From Comamonas thiooxydans (GTDB lineage Bacteria > Pseudomonadota > Gammaproteobacteria > Burkholderiales > Burkholderiaceae_C): a DNA stretch of 64,000 nt. Location of the stretch: the NCBI RefSeq assembly GCF_000964545.1, contig NZ_BBVD01000001.1, forward strand, positions 248,001 through 312,000, given 5' to 3'. Made by a program: the position numbers and the translations under genes. Numbering within the stretch: position 1 is the stretch's first letter; the number at the start of each line of letters is the position of its first letter. The notes below the pieces were generated by a model. It saw nothing but the letters and a program-made list of their open reading frames with translations, ran no database searches and was not told the DNA's origin. Of this stretch, positions 8,258-16,685 are shown one piece after another.

Positions 8258-9238
8258 CTACATCTTAAGGAGCACCGCACCCCAGGTGAAGCCACCGCCT
8301 ACCCCTTCGAGCAGCACGGTCTGGCCTTTTTTGACCTGCCCGCTGCGCACGCCGTGATCGAGTGCCAGAGGAATCGAAGCCGCCGAGGTGTTGCCATGCT
8401 GATCGACGGTCACCACCACCTTATCCATGGACAGCTTGAGCTTGCGCGCCGTGCTTTGCATGATGCGGATATTGGCCTGGTGCGGGATCAGCCAATCGAT
8501 GTCGGCATCCGTCAGACCCGCTTTATCCAGCGCGGAGCGAGCCGCCTTGTCCAGCACGCTCACCGCCAGCTTGAAGACAGCCTGACCGTCCATCTTGAGC
8601 AAGGGGTCGCCCAGCACATTGCCGCCGGAGACATTGCCCGGCACGCAGAGAATGCCCACATGGCTGCCATCGGCATGCAGCTCGGTAGCCAGAATGCCAG
8701 GCTCGTCGGAAGCCTCCAGCACCACGGCGCCTGCGCCATCACCGAACAGCACGCAGGTCGTGCGGTCGTTGAAATCCAGGATACGGCTGAAGACTTCGGA
8801 GCCCACCACCAGCACGCGCTTGGCAGCGCCGGTCTGGATCATGGAATCGGCCACCGTCAGGGCATAGACGAAACCGCTGCACACGGCCTGCACATCGAAG
8901 GCCGGGCAGCCATTGCTGATGCCCAGCTTGTGCTGCAGGATGGCGGCCGTCGAGGGAAACACCATGTCCGGAGTGGACGTGGCGACAATGATCAGGTCGA
9001 TGTCCGAAGCCTCGATGCCTGCGGCCTCGATGGCCTTGCGGCTGGCCTCAAGAGCCAGGTCGCTGCTGGTCACATCGGGCTCGGCGAAGTGGCGGGCACG
9101 AATGCCCGTGCGTTCGACGATCCACTCGTCCGAGGTTTCCAGGCCGCGCTGAGCCAACTCGGCTGCGAGGTCGTTATTGGTCAGGCGGCGGGGCGGCAGG
9201 TAACTGCCGGTGCCAATGATGCGTGCGTAGCGTCTCAT
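8258..9238 (-). CDS. fabH: Beta-ketoacyl-ACP synthase III
   Basis: Initiates fatty acid synthesis by condensing acetyl-CoA with malonyl-ACP. 326 aa with the catalytic triad Cys120 (QAVCSGF), His253 (IPHQANIRI) and Asn283 (GNTSAAS). The N-terminus RIIGTGSYLP is typical. It follows plsX by 8 bp in the same operon. Confidence 0.97.
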   Translation of the reverse strand: MRRYARIIGTGSYLPPRRLTNNDLAAELAQRGLETSDEWIVERTGIRARHFAEPDVTSSDLALEASRKAIEAAGIEASDIDLIIVATSTPDMVFPSTAAILQHKLGISNGCPAFDVQAVCSGFVYALTVADSMIQTGAAKRVLVVGSEVFSRILDFNDRTTCVLFGDGAGAVVLEASDEPGILATELHADGSHVGILCVPGNVSGGNVLGDPLLKMDGQAVFKLAVSVLDKAARSALDKAGLTDADIDWLIPHQANIRIMQSTARKLKLSMDKVVVTVDQHGNTSAASIPLALDHGVRSGQVKKGQTVLLEGVGGGFTWGAVLLKM

Positions 9239-9246
9239 GTCTTCTA

Positions 9247-10287
9247 TCAGGGCGCCGAAGTTCCAGATTCCGTCTGCGCTGCCAGCAGCAAAGGTGCGGC
9301 AGCAGCAATACGGCTGCGGACACGGTCAAGCAGGTTGTTGCGTGCCGCATCATACGCGCGGTTCAAAGCATGCTCGAATGCCATTGCATCAGCCGAGCCA
9401 TGGCTTTTGAAGACCAGCCCTCGCAGACCCAGCAACGCAGCGCCGTTGTAACGACGGTGATCAACACGCTTCATCAGCGCAGATAGCACCGGATAAGCAA
9501 TGATGGCAGCCATCTTGGTGAAGATGTTGCGCTTGAACTCTTCCTTGAGAATCCCCGAAATCATCGAGGCAACCCCCTCGGTGGTCTTGAGTGCAACGTT
9601 ACCAACGAAACCATCGCACACGACAATGTCCACCACACCCTTGAAGGTGTCGTTGCCTTCCACATTTCCGTAGAAGTTGAGATTGCCCGCATCGCCTGCA
9701 GCGCGCAGCAACTCGCCGGCGCGCTTGATGACTTCACTGCCCTTGATCAGCTCTTCGCCGATATTGAGCAGACCGACGCTGGGCGCCTCGGTGTTCTTGA
9801 GTGCTGACACCAGGGCCGAGCCCATGACCGCAAACTGCAGCAGATGCTCTGCCGTGCAGTCCACATTGGCCCCCAGGTCCAGCATTGTGGTGTCACTACC
9901 CTTGGCATTGGGCAAGCCGAAGGCAATCGCGGGACGATCGATGCCATCCAGAGTCTTGAGCAGATAGCGCGAGATCGCCATCAGCGCCCCGGTATTGCCG
10001 GCGGACACAGCCGCCTGAGCCGCACCATTCTTGACCTGCTGCACGGCCACGCGCATGGACGAGTCCTTTTTCTTGCGCAGAGCTATTTCCACGGGATCAT
10101 CCATGCTCACCACCTCCGTGGCGGGAACAATGGTCACGCGCTCATGCTTGAAGCCGGCCAACTCCTCGGCCTTGCCGACCAGCAGCAGATGCGCATCGGG
10201 GTGTGAATTCAGAAACTGACGGCACGCGGCCAGCGTGACGCGGGGGCCATGATCGCCCCCCATGCAGTCAACAGCCAAATTAATCAT
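9247..10287 (-). CDS. plsX: Phosphate acyltransferase PlsX
   Basis: Makes acyl-phosphate from acyl-ACP, feeding phospholipid synthesis together with PlsY. Product 346 aa from the ATG at 10287, giving INLAVDCMGGDHGP. Further family features are SAGNTGALMAI and DLGANVDC, and a central VVCDGFVGNVALKT. An in-frame extension upstream to 10347 is not conserved. A strong terminator separates it from rpmF, so plsX-fab may have a promoter of its own or depend on read-through. Confidence 0.96.
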   Translation of the reverse strand: MINLAVDCMGGDHGPRVTLAACRQFLNSHPDAHLLLVGKAEELAGFKHERVTIVPATEVVSMDDPVEIALRKKKDSSMRVAVQQVKNGAAQAAVSAGNTGALMAISRYLLKTLDGIDRPAIAFGLPNAKGSDTTMLDLGANVDCTAEHLLQFAVMGSALVSALKNTEAPSVGLLNIGEELIKGSEVIKRAGELLRAAGDAGNLNFYGNVEGNDTFKGVVDIVVCDGFVGNVALKTTEGVASMISGILKEEFKRNIFTKMAAIIAYPVLSALMKRVDHRRYNGAALLGLRGLVFKSHGSADAMAFEHALNRAYDAARNNLLDRVRSRIAAAAPLLLAAQTESGTSAP

Positions 10288-10430
10288 GGGCGACTGACAA
10301 ATCCAATTAGGCTTGGGATGATGAATTGAAGGATCCGAGGACCACAACAGAAGCTATTTGCAAAACCAGCATTGAGATTTTGCAGCCATGCCCGTCATGA
10401 CAGGCTTTGCAAATATCTCCCATAAAAACA

Positions 10431-10467
10431 AAAGCCTGTTGCTACAAAAAATGTAGCAACAGGCTTT
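10431..10467 (-). terminator. Strong terminator after rpmF
   Basis: Perfect 16-bp stem (10431-10446 with 10452-10467) and a 5-nt loop. On the minus strand it is followed by TGTTTTTATG. It lies 18 bp after the rpmF stop, inside the conserved rpmF-plsX-fab order. Confidence 0.85.
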
Positions 10468-10484
10468 GCGAATGCAGTCGTCGC

Positions 10485-10667
10485 TTAGGCTTCGGACTTG
10501 TTCTTCAGCACTTGACGGCCACGGTACACGCCGTTGGGGCTGATGTGGTGGCGCAGGTGTGTCTCGCCGGTAGTGGCTTCGACAGCGATGCCAGGCACAT
10601 TCAGTGCGTTGTGCGAACGGTGCATGCCGCGCTTGGAGGGAGACTTCTTGTTTTGCTGAACAGCCAT
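10485..10667 (-). CDS. rpmF: Ribosomal protein bL32
   Basis: 60-aa large-subunit ribosomal protein. The start MAVQQNKKSPSKRGMHRSHN and the HLRHHISPNG segment are diagnostic. The ATG at 10667 has AGGAG 7 bp upstream. Located between DUF177 and plsX as in most proteobacteria. Confidence 0.97.
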   Translation of the reverse strand: MAVQQNKKSPSKRGMHRSHNALNVPGIAVEATTGETHLRHHISPNGVYRGRQVLKNKSEA

Positions 10668-10844
10668 GATGGCTCCTGTGTATCTTGAAAGGGTTGGTAA
10701 CACGACTTACACAGCAAGACCGGGCAAAAAACTCTGCCTTTCGACGCACCCACCGAGAGTGAGAGTGCGCCCTTGTCCGTGCAAGTCCTAAAAAAACGCG
10801 ATCAGCCCATTAAAGACACGAGGGGGTTTCGCGCGAAGCTCACG

Positions 10845-10850
10845 ATTATA
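10845..10850 (-). promoter_or_regulatory. Probable -10 of the rpmF promoter
   Basis: A perfect TATAAT on the minus strand lies about 180 bp upstream of rpmF and just after the DUF177 stop. The -35 region is poor. The 10668-10908 gap holds no gene I can support. Confidence 0.45.
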
Positions 10851-10908
10851 GCGCAAACGCTTTTCGCGGCCCAGGCAAAATCAAATCCCCACCGTGCTAT
10901 GGGATGGA

Positions 10909-11463
10909 TCAGTCGGCAGACTTGCCTACATTGAGAGATTGCAGCACGGCAAAAGGGTTTTCCTTTTGCTCATTGGCCTGCTCGAAGGCGTCATCGCTGA
11001 CCTCCAGCTTGACGGGGACCGGGCAGACCTCATGGCGAGGCACTACAGGCACTTCCATCAGCAACTCGTCCTCGATCAACTCCAGCAGATTGAACTCGCT
11101 GCTCAATGCCAGCACATCCTCATCGCTGTCGTCATCTTCCAGTTCTGCCGTCGCTTCGTCCGGAACGAAGCGAAATGACCGATCCACGTAAAGGGGAATA
11201 TCGGCCTCAGTCAGGCAGCGCTGACAGGTCAGCGGCAAAGCCACCTCGGCACTCAGATGCAGCCACACATGGCCGCTACCGCCTTTTTGCTCCACCAGCT
11301 CGCCTTCGGCTTCCCAGCGCACCAGAGGCTGCTCGCCGGTAATCGCCAGCGCATCGGCCGCCAGACGCTTGAAGTCCGACAATGGTGCCTGACCATGCAA
11401 ATGACCTTCAGCCTGCGCGAAAGCACGCACGTCCAGCCGGGTCGCAGAAAAATCCTTGCTCAT
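10909..11463 (-). CDS. yceD: DUF177 family protein (YceD), 23S rRNA accumulation
   Basis: 184-aa protein of the YceD/DUF177 family, linked in bacteria and plants to 23S rRNA accumulation or ribosome biogenesis. It carries the CQRC motif (LTCQRCL) and a later HEVCP, which may bind metal, and the acidic stretch ELEDDDSDED. The ATG at 11463 gives MSKDFSATRLDV. The neighbourhood (divergent maf, downstream rpmF) matches that in E. coli. Only 25 bp separate its start from that of maf, so the divergent promoters must overlap coding DNA. Confidence 0.88.
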   Translation of the reverse strand: MSKDFSATRLDVRAFAQAEGHLHGQAPLSDFKRLAADALAITGEQPLVRWEAEGELVEQKGGSGHVWLHLSAEVALPLTCQRCLTEADIPLYVDRSFRFVPDEATAELEDDDSDEDVLALSSEFNLLELIEDELLMEVPVVPRHEVCPVPVKLEVSDDAFEQANEQKENPFAVLQSLNVGKSAD

Positions 11464-11488
11464 GCAGCCAGTGTAAGAGAATCCCGCA

Positions 11489-12097
11489 ATGCCCGACTTA
11501 TTGATTGCCGGACGACTTGAGCGTCCATTGATTCTTGGCTCCACCTCGCGCTACCGCCGTGAGCTGCTCAGCCGCCTGCAACTGCCGTTCGAGACGGTGT
11601 CTCCCGAAGTGGATGAAACCCCGCTCAGCGACGAAACGCCCCACGATCTGAGTCTGCGTCTGGCCATAGCCAAGGCACAGGCCGTGGCCCAGTTGCACCC
11701 CGGCGCCATTGTGATCGGCTCCGACCAGGTGCCCGAGCTCGATGGCCAGCCCCTGTCCAAGCCCGGCACCCACGAGCGCGCCACCGAACAGCTGCGCCAG
11801 ATGAGCGGCCGCCAGATGAATTTCCACACCGGCGTCTGCGTGAGCTGTGCCGAAACCGGCTTCACGGAATCCAGCGTGGTCACGGTGCAAGTGCGCTTTC
11901 GCGAACTGAACGACCTTGAGATCGAGCGCTATCTGCGCGCCGAGCAGCCCTATGACTGCGCAGGCTCGGCCAAGAGCGAAGGCCTGGGCATCGCCCTGCT
12001 GGATGCCATCGTCAGCGACGACCCCACGGCACTGATAGGCCTGCCGCTGATCCGCACCTGCCAGTTGCTGCGTGCCGCAGGAGTGGTTCTGCCATGA
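11489..12097 (+). CDS. yceF: Maf-like nucleotide pyrophosphatase, YceF type
   Basis: House-cleaning pyrophosphatase; the YceF subgroup prefers 7-methyl-GTP. 202 aa with GSTSRYRRELL (about 17-27), SPEVDETP (about 38-45), catalytic Asp79 in IGSDQV, KP motif near 90 and the closing GLPLIRTCQLLR. The E. coli YceF pattern (GSDQV, CAGSFKSEG) is retained. It overlaps the next gene by 4 bp (ATGA). The N-terminus MPDLLIAGRL is slightly longer than in relatives. Confidence 0.92.
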   Translation: MPDLLIAGRLERPLILGSTSRYRRELLSRLQLPFETVSPEVDETPLSDETPHDLSLRLAIAKAQAVAQLHPGAIVIGSDQVPELDGQPLSKPGTHERATEQLRQMSGRQMNFHTGVCVSCAETGFTESSVVTVQVRFRELNDLEIERYLRAEQPYDCAGSAKSEGLGIALLDAIVSDDPTALIGLPLIRTCQLLRAAGVVLP

Positions 12098-12882
12098 GCG
12101 AAACATCGAAAAGCAAAGCGGGCACCCTTTATCTGGTACCCGCTCCACTCGATTTCGGCTGCGAAAGCCAGACCGCTTTGACCGAGGTGCTGCCCGAGGG
12201 CACGCTGCGCCGCGCCGCCTCCCTGACCCACTGGATCAGCGAAAACGCCAAAACCGCACGCGCCTATCTCAAGCGCATTGATGCATTGTTCCCGCTGGCT
12301 GCTCCGTTGCAGGCCCAGAACATTGTCGAGTTGCCACGTGAAGCGCATAAAAAAGGCGACCATGGCAACAAGGGCGCGGCCGTCTTCGACCCCAAGCCCC
12401 TGCTGGCAGCGGCCCTGGCTGGACAGGACATGGGTTTGATCAGCGAGGCGGGCATGCCCGCCGTGGCAGACCCCGGCAGCTCCATCGTGCGTGCCGCCCA
12501 TGACCTGGGCATTCGCGTCGTGCCGCTGACGGGACCGGTGTCGCTGCTTCTGGGCCTGGCAGCCAGCGGCCTCAACGGCCAGAATTTCGCCTTTGTCGGC
12601 TATGTACCTCAGGATGGCCCCGAGCGCACGGCCCGCATTAAGGAGCTGGAGAGCCTGGCCCTGCGTCACGGCCAGACCCAGCAGTTCATCGAGACCCCTT
12701 ACCGCAATGCTTCCCTCTGGCAGGCATTGCTGCAAACCTTGCAACCGAATACCAGGCTGGCCCTGGCCAGCGGATTGACGCTGGAGACAGCACGCATTGA
12801 AAGCCATCTGGTGCGCGAATGGCGCCAGCGCAACGCGCCTCCCGACAACCGTACGCCCGTGGTGTTTGCCATAGGCCGTTGA
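12094..12882 (+). CDS. SAM-dependent methyltransferase, tetrapyrrole methylase (RsmI-like) family
   Basis: 262-aa protein of the tetrapyrrole/corrin methylase fold, related to RsmI, which methylates 16S rRNA C1402. Visible elements: LYLVPAPLDF near the start, GLISEAGMPAVADPG (about 112-126) and PLTGPVSLLLGLAASGL (about 142-158). Relatives of this shorter type stand beside maf in many beta- and gammaproteobacteria. The substrate of this subgroup is unsure and it may not be RsmI itself. Translation is coupled to maf by a 4-bp overlap. Confidence 0.8.
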   Translation: MSETSKSKAGTLYLVPAPLDFGCESQTALTEVLPEGTLRRAASLTHWISENAKTARAYLKRIDALFPLAAPLQAQNIVELPREAHKKGDHGNKGAAVFDPKPLLAAALAGQDMGLISEAGMPAVADPGSSIVRAAHDLGIRVVPLTGPVSLLLGLAASGLNGQNFAFVGYVPQDGPERTARIKELESLALRHGQTQQFIETPYRNASLWQALLQTLQPNTRLALASGLTLETARIESHLVREWRQRNAPPDNRTPVVFAIGR

Positions 12883-12894
12883 GCGCCAAGAAAC

Positions 12895-12929
12895 AAAAAA
12901 GCCTGCGGCCAATACCGCAGGCTTTTTTT
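12895..12929. terminator. Bidirectional terminator
   Basis: AAAAAAGCCTGCGG / CCGCAGGCTTTTTT with a 6-nt loop. It serves the methyltransferase on the plus strand and the S49 peptidase on the minus strand. Confidence 0.9.
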
Positions 12930-12980
12930 GATAGCGACCAGCGCCTATCCAGAAAGGTCCAGCAGCCTTCTGATGCTTGA

Positions 12981-14027
12981 TCAGCGAATGCTTGGCACCA
13001 AGCCGCGCATGGCCTTGACCGATCCCTCGCCGATGGCGGCGCCAAAGCGCTTGGCCAGGCGCTCGGCCACATTATCACGGCGGGTGTAGTCGATAACTTC
13101 CTCGGCCTTGACCACCTCACGCGCCACATAGTCGAGGCTGCCCAGCTTGTCGGCAAGACCCAGCTCCACGGCTTGCTGGCCGGTCCAGAACAGTCCGCTG
13201 AACATCTCGGGGGTTTCATGCAGACGGTCGCCACGGCCGACCTTGACCACGCCGATGAACTGCTGGTGAATCTGCTCCAGCATCTGCAGCGCAAATTCCT
13301 TTTGCTGCGCCGACATGGGGCTGAACGGATCGAGAAAGCCCTTGTTCTCGCCAGCCGTCAGCAGGCGGCGCTCCACGCCCACCTTGTCCATCACACCGGT
13401 GAAGCCGAAGCCGTCCATGAGCACGCCGATGCTGCCCACGATGCTGGCCTTGTCGACGAAGATTTCGTCGGCCGCCGCCGCGATGTAGTAGGCCGCCGAG
13501 GCGCAGGACTCCTCGACCACTGCATACAGAGGCTTGTTGTACTTGGCCTTGAGACGCGTCATCTCGTCGTTGATGATGCCTGCCTGCACGGGGCTGCCTC
13601 CGGGCGAGTTGATCAGCAGCACCACGGCGCGCGAGCCCGAATCTTCAAAGGCGCTGCGCATGGCCGCCACCACGAACTCGGCACTGGCGTCCGCTCCCGA
13701 GGCAATCTCGCCCTTGATCTCCACCACCGCGGTATGGGGCGAGGTGCTGGTCTTGGTGGCCGTATCCTTGAAGAACACCGCCCACAGCACCAGCAGCACC
13801 ACCACGGACCACAGCAGACGGCTGAAAAAGCGCCAGCGCCTTGCCGCCCGCTGCTCCTTGATGGAGGCGAACACCAGCTTTTCCAGCACATCGCGCTCCC
13901 AGCCCCCGTTCCCGGAGGCCTTGGCCGCAGCGGCGGGCGCCTCAGCGGACGCAGCAGACGCCTTGGACCAGAGGTCCGCGCCCGGCGTCACATGCGACTG
14001 GGAATCATGGTTGTCAGGAGTACTCAT
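12981..14027 (-). CDS. sppA: S49 family signal peptide peptidase (SppA-like)
   Basis: Membrane-anchored protease that clears cleaved signal peptides or membrane fragments. 348 aa: a cytoplasmic N-terminal part, one transmembrane helix (about 66-86), then a single S49 domain. The likely dyad is Ser177 (SCASAAYYIA) and Lys229 (TAGENKGFLD); the 52-residue spacing equals that of Bacillus SppA (Ser147/Lys199). SPGGSP (about 141-146) supports the substrate groove. The single-domain form is shorter than E. coli SppA. It follows the Rieske gene by one base in the rluC-gph-Rieske-sppA cluster. Confidence 0.9.
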   Translation of the reverse strand: MSTPDNHDSQSHVTPGADLWSKASAASAEAPAAAAKASGNGGWERDVLEKLVFASIKEQRAARRWRFFSRLLWSVVVLLVLWAVFFKDTATKTSTSPHTAVVEIKGEIASGADASAEFVVAAMRSAFEDSGSRAVVLLINSPGGSPVQAGIINDEMTRLKAKYNKPLYAVVEESCASAAYYIAAAADEIFVDKASIVGSIGVLMDGFGFTGVMDKVGVERRLLTAGENKGFLDPFSPMSAQQKEFALQMLEQIHQQFIGVVKVGRGDRLHETPEMFSGLFWTGQQAVELGLADKLGSLDYVAREVVKAEEVIDYTRRDNVAERLAKRFGAAIGEGSVKAMRGLVPSIR

Positions 14028-14028
14028 C

Positions 14029-14406
14029 TCAAAACTTCAGAGGTTTCAGGTGTGGCCCAGTATGCCAGCGCACCAAGCCGCCGCTTTCGCTCAAGGCGAT
14101 TTTTACCAACCCACCGCGGCAAGGACCGCCTGCACAGGCGCCGCTGTCAGGTTCGTAGGCAGCTCCGTGGGTAGAACACAACAGCCAGCGACCGGAATCG
14201 TCAAAAAACTGACCTTCCTGGTAGTCCATTTCCATGGGGATATGGCTGCAGCGATTCAGATAGGCATGAACCTGCCCCTGGTAGCGGATGGCAAACGCGC
14301 GGCTGCTCTGACCGGCATACAACACATCAAAGCTCACCGCCCGGCCGCCGTCGACCAGATCCGCACTGGCGCACAGCTCCACGGCATCTGTCATATCTGG
14401 CTTCAC
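14029..14406 (-). CDS. Rieske [2Fe-2S] ferredoxin-like protein
   Basis: 125-aa stand-alone Rieske protein. Cluster ligands are Cys53-x-His55 (NRCSHI) and Cys77-x2-His80 (LLCSTHGAAY). There is no membrane segment or signal peptide, so it is cytosolic and not part of a bc1 complex. It resembles small ferredoxins of oxygenase systems, but no oxygenase is adjacent. The start overlaps the gph stop by 4 bp; a second ATG at 14394 is possible. Function unknown. Confidence 0.85.
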   Translation of the reverse strand: MKPDMTDAVELCASADLVDGGRAVSFDVLYAGQSSRAFAIRYQGQVHAYLNRCSHIPMEMDYQEGQFFDDSGRWLLCSTHGAAYEPDSGACAGGPCRGGLVKIALSESGGLVRWHTGPHLKPLKF

Positions 14407-15086
14407 GCGTTGGCCAGCAGCCAGGCCCGCAGCTGCATCGCGGAATCGGCCACGAACAGCGGATTGAACTGGGCGAAGCCGTCGGGAGCATGGGCGCCAT
14501 AGGAAACCCCCACACAGGCACAGCCGGCATTCTGTGCCATCTGCAAATCGTGCGTGGTGTCGCCAATCATCAGCGTTCGCTCGGGCTCCACGCCGAATTC
14601 GGCCATCAGCTCGTGCAACATCAGCGGACTGGGCTTGCCAGCGGTCTCGTCGGCCGTGCGCGAACCGTCGAACAATCCCTTGAGCTGCGGGTCCTGCAGC
14701 GCATGGTTGAGCCCCATGCGGCTCTTGCCCGTGGCCACGCTCAGCCAGTGGCCGCGCTCGCGCAGCTCGGCAAGCAGCGGCAGTATGCCGTCAAACACGC
14801 AGATATCATCCTGATGCTTGAAGAAGTGAAAGCGATAGCGATTGGCCAGCTCAGGATATTTTTCGGGCGGCACATCGGGTGCCGCGCGGGCCAGGGCCGG
14901 CATCAACGCCATGCCGATCACATAGGCAGCCTGCTCGTCGCTGGGCACGGTGCCGCCCACATCACGCACAGCCTCCTGGATGCTGCGACTGATGATGGCC
15001 GTGGAGTCCGCCACCGTGCCATCCCAGTCGAATGCAATCAGATCGAAGCGGCGTGGTCGCCGGGCGCTATGGTTTTCAGTAGTCAT
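14403..15086 (-). CDS. gph: HAD-superfamily phosphatase, phosphoglycolate phosphatase-like
   Basis: 227-aa HAD hydrolase. Motif I FDWDGTVADS has nucleophile Asp20 and acid/base Asp22. Motif II is in LSVATGKS, motif III Lys is in GKPSPLML, and motif IV is MIGDTTHDLQMA. An alpha-helical cap of the Gph/PGMB type lies between motifs I and II. Substrate is inferred (phosphoglycolate or similar). It is 9 bp downstream of rluC, an arrangement common in Burkholderiales. Confidence 0.85.
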   Translation of the reverse strand: MTTENHSARRPRRFDLIAFDWDGTVADSTAIISRSIQEAVRDVGGTVPSDEQAAYVIGMALMPALARAAPDVPPEKYPELANRYRFHFFKHQDDICVFDGILPLLAELRERGHWLSVATGKSRMGLNHALQDPQLKGLFDGSRTADETAGKPSPLMLHELMAEFGVEPERTLMIGDTTHDLQMAQNAGCACVGVSYGAHAPDGFAQFNPLFVADSAMQLRAWLLANA

Positions 15087-15095
15087 GAAGCCTAG

Positions 15096-16136
15096 TCAGT
15101 TCACAAAGTCCGCCAGCTCAGGCGGCAGCTCGGCACGCAGTTCGACACGCTCGCCGCTGGCGGGATGATTGAACTGTAGCCGCCAGGCGTGCAGAAACAT
15201 GCGCTTGAGACCCTGCTTTTGCACACGACGGTTGAGATCAAAATCACCATATTTGTCATCGCCCACGATGGGATGCCCCTGCGAGGACAGATGCACGCGG
15301 ATCTGGTGGGTGCGACCTGTCTTGATGGTCACCTCCAGCAGACTCATCGCAGGCAGCCCCTGCAGGGGACGCGGCTCGATCAGCTTTCTGACCTTGACCA
15401 GGGTGATGGAACGCATTCCATCCGGGTCATCGGCCGTGGTCACGCGCACACGGCGCTCGCCATCGGCCTGCAGATACTTGTGCAGCGGCAGATCGATGAC
15501 CTTCTTGTTGGCCGGCCAGGCACCTTGCACCAATGCCAGATAGGTCTTGCCGGTCTCGCGCTCGCGAAACTGGTCCTGCAGATTGAGGAGTGCCGAACGC
15601 TTTTTGGCCACCAGCAAAATGCCCGAGGTTTCGCGATCCAGCCGGTGCACCAGCTCAAGAAACTTGGCATCGGGACGCGCCTGGCGCAGTTGCTCGATGA
15701 CGCCAAAGCTCACGCCCGAGCCTCCATGCACGGCCACGCCGGCAGGCTTGGACAATGCAATCATGTGTTCGTCATCCAACAGGGCGGGAAAGTCCTTAGC
15801 CGGTGCCGGGCGCTCCGCTTTTTCAGCCACTTTGTCGGAAATCCGGACCGGGGGAAGGCGCACCACGTCGCCGGGCTGAACCCGGGTCTCGGCGCTCACG
15901 CGCCCCTTGTTGATGCGCACCTCACCACTGCGGATGATGCGGTAGACATGGGTCTTGGGCACCCCCTTGAGGTGGCGCATGAGAAAGTTGTCGAGTCGCT
16001 GTCCGGCGGAGTCTTCATCGACCTCGATCAGCCGTACCGAGGCCGCGGCCGTATTCTGGGACCGGTCCTGTGCCGGTTTGCCCTCTATAATGTGTTTCAC
16101 CTGTGCCGAGCTTAGTTGTAAGTGATTGATTCGCAT
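15096..16136 (-). CDS. rluC: 23S rRNA pseudouridine synthase RluC
   Basis: Isomerises uridines of 23S rRNA helix 90 region (955, 2504, 2580 in E. coli). 346 aa: S4 RNA-binding domain (about 38-95, GQRLDNFLMRHL) then the RluA-type catalytic domain with Asp167 in HRLDRETSGILL, and GRTHQIRVHL later. The ATG at 16136 (MRINHL) is preferred over a TTG 18 bases upstream. It is divergent from rne across a 549-bp region, as in E. coli. Confidence 0.93.
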   Translation of the reverse strand: MRINHLQLSSAQVKHIIEGKPAQDRSQNTAAASVRLIEVDEDSAGQRLDNFLMRHLKGVPKTHVYRIIRSGEVRINKGRVSAETRVQPGDVVRLPPVRISDKVAEKAERPAPAKDFPALLDDEHMIALSKPAGVAVHGGSGVSFGVIEQLRQARPDAKFLELVHRLDRETSGILLVAKKRSALLNLQDQFRERETGKTYLALVQGAWPANKKVIDLPLHKYLQADGERRVRVTTADDPDGMRSITLVKVRKLIEPRPLQGLPAMSLLEVTIKTGRTHQIRVHLSSQGHPIVGDDKYGDFDLNRRVQKQGLKRMFLHAWRLQFNHPASGERVELRAELPPELADFVN

Positions 16137-16685
16137 GGAGTTTAGTCCAAACAATCATTTCCCACCGCACAGGCAGGTCGATGCCCGCCAGTTTTGCACA
16201 CGCAAATTGCAGTCAAGATGAGCTGCAGCAGCCTGTGAGAGCCTGGCAAAGGCTGACGAATTGAAACACTGATACGGAATCTCATACCGTGCAGTTGTCC
16301 AGGCAAAAGCAGCCTGCAACTGTCGGTTCTCTCAACGAGCATGTGGATCTTTTGGACATTGCTGATCAACCTCTGGGGCAAGGCACGGCCGGCCCCCGGG
16401 ACGAGTCATGTCTCGAAGAAACCACCCACCTCCCTAGCACGCGCGTCGGCTTCTTTTGTACCCCGTCTGCATGCGCGTCCTCTCCCGCTCGTCCCCCGGC
16501 CTGTACCTCCGCTACTGACTTGAGATCAGGCCAGTAGCGCCGTCCTGTACCGCCCCAGATTCCTCATCCGTTTCAACTCGTTCGTCTGGCATCACGGCTC
16601 CTGTTGAGCCTGTCTTTGATTACCAGTCAAAGGTGCGTTGGTCTATGACCAACGTGCCTCATAAAACGAATAAAGGAAACGCATC
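16137..16685 (+). promoter_or_regulatory. rluC/rne divergent region and rne 5' leader
   Basis: 549 bp without a gene I can support. Close to rne it has two adjacent hairpins: TTTGA/TCAAA (16615-16619 with 16627-16631) and CGTTGGTC/GACCAACG with a 3-nt loop (16636-16654). A long structured leader is what RNase E autoregulation would need. Plausible rne ribosome-binding site: AAAGGAAACGC just before the ATG. No convincing promoter found. Confidence 0.45.

Noticed and set aside
16341..16523. 60-residue frame in the rne leader (MWIFWTLLINLWGK...)
   Set aside because: The hydrophobic start is suggestive of a leader peptide, but there is no ribosome-binding site and the rest is Pro/Arg-rich noise.
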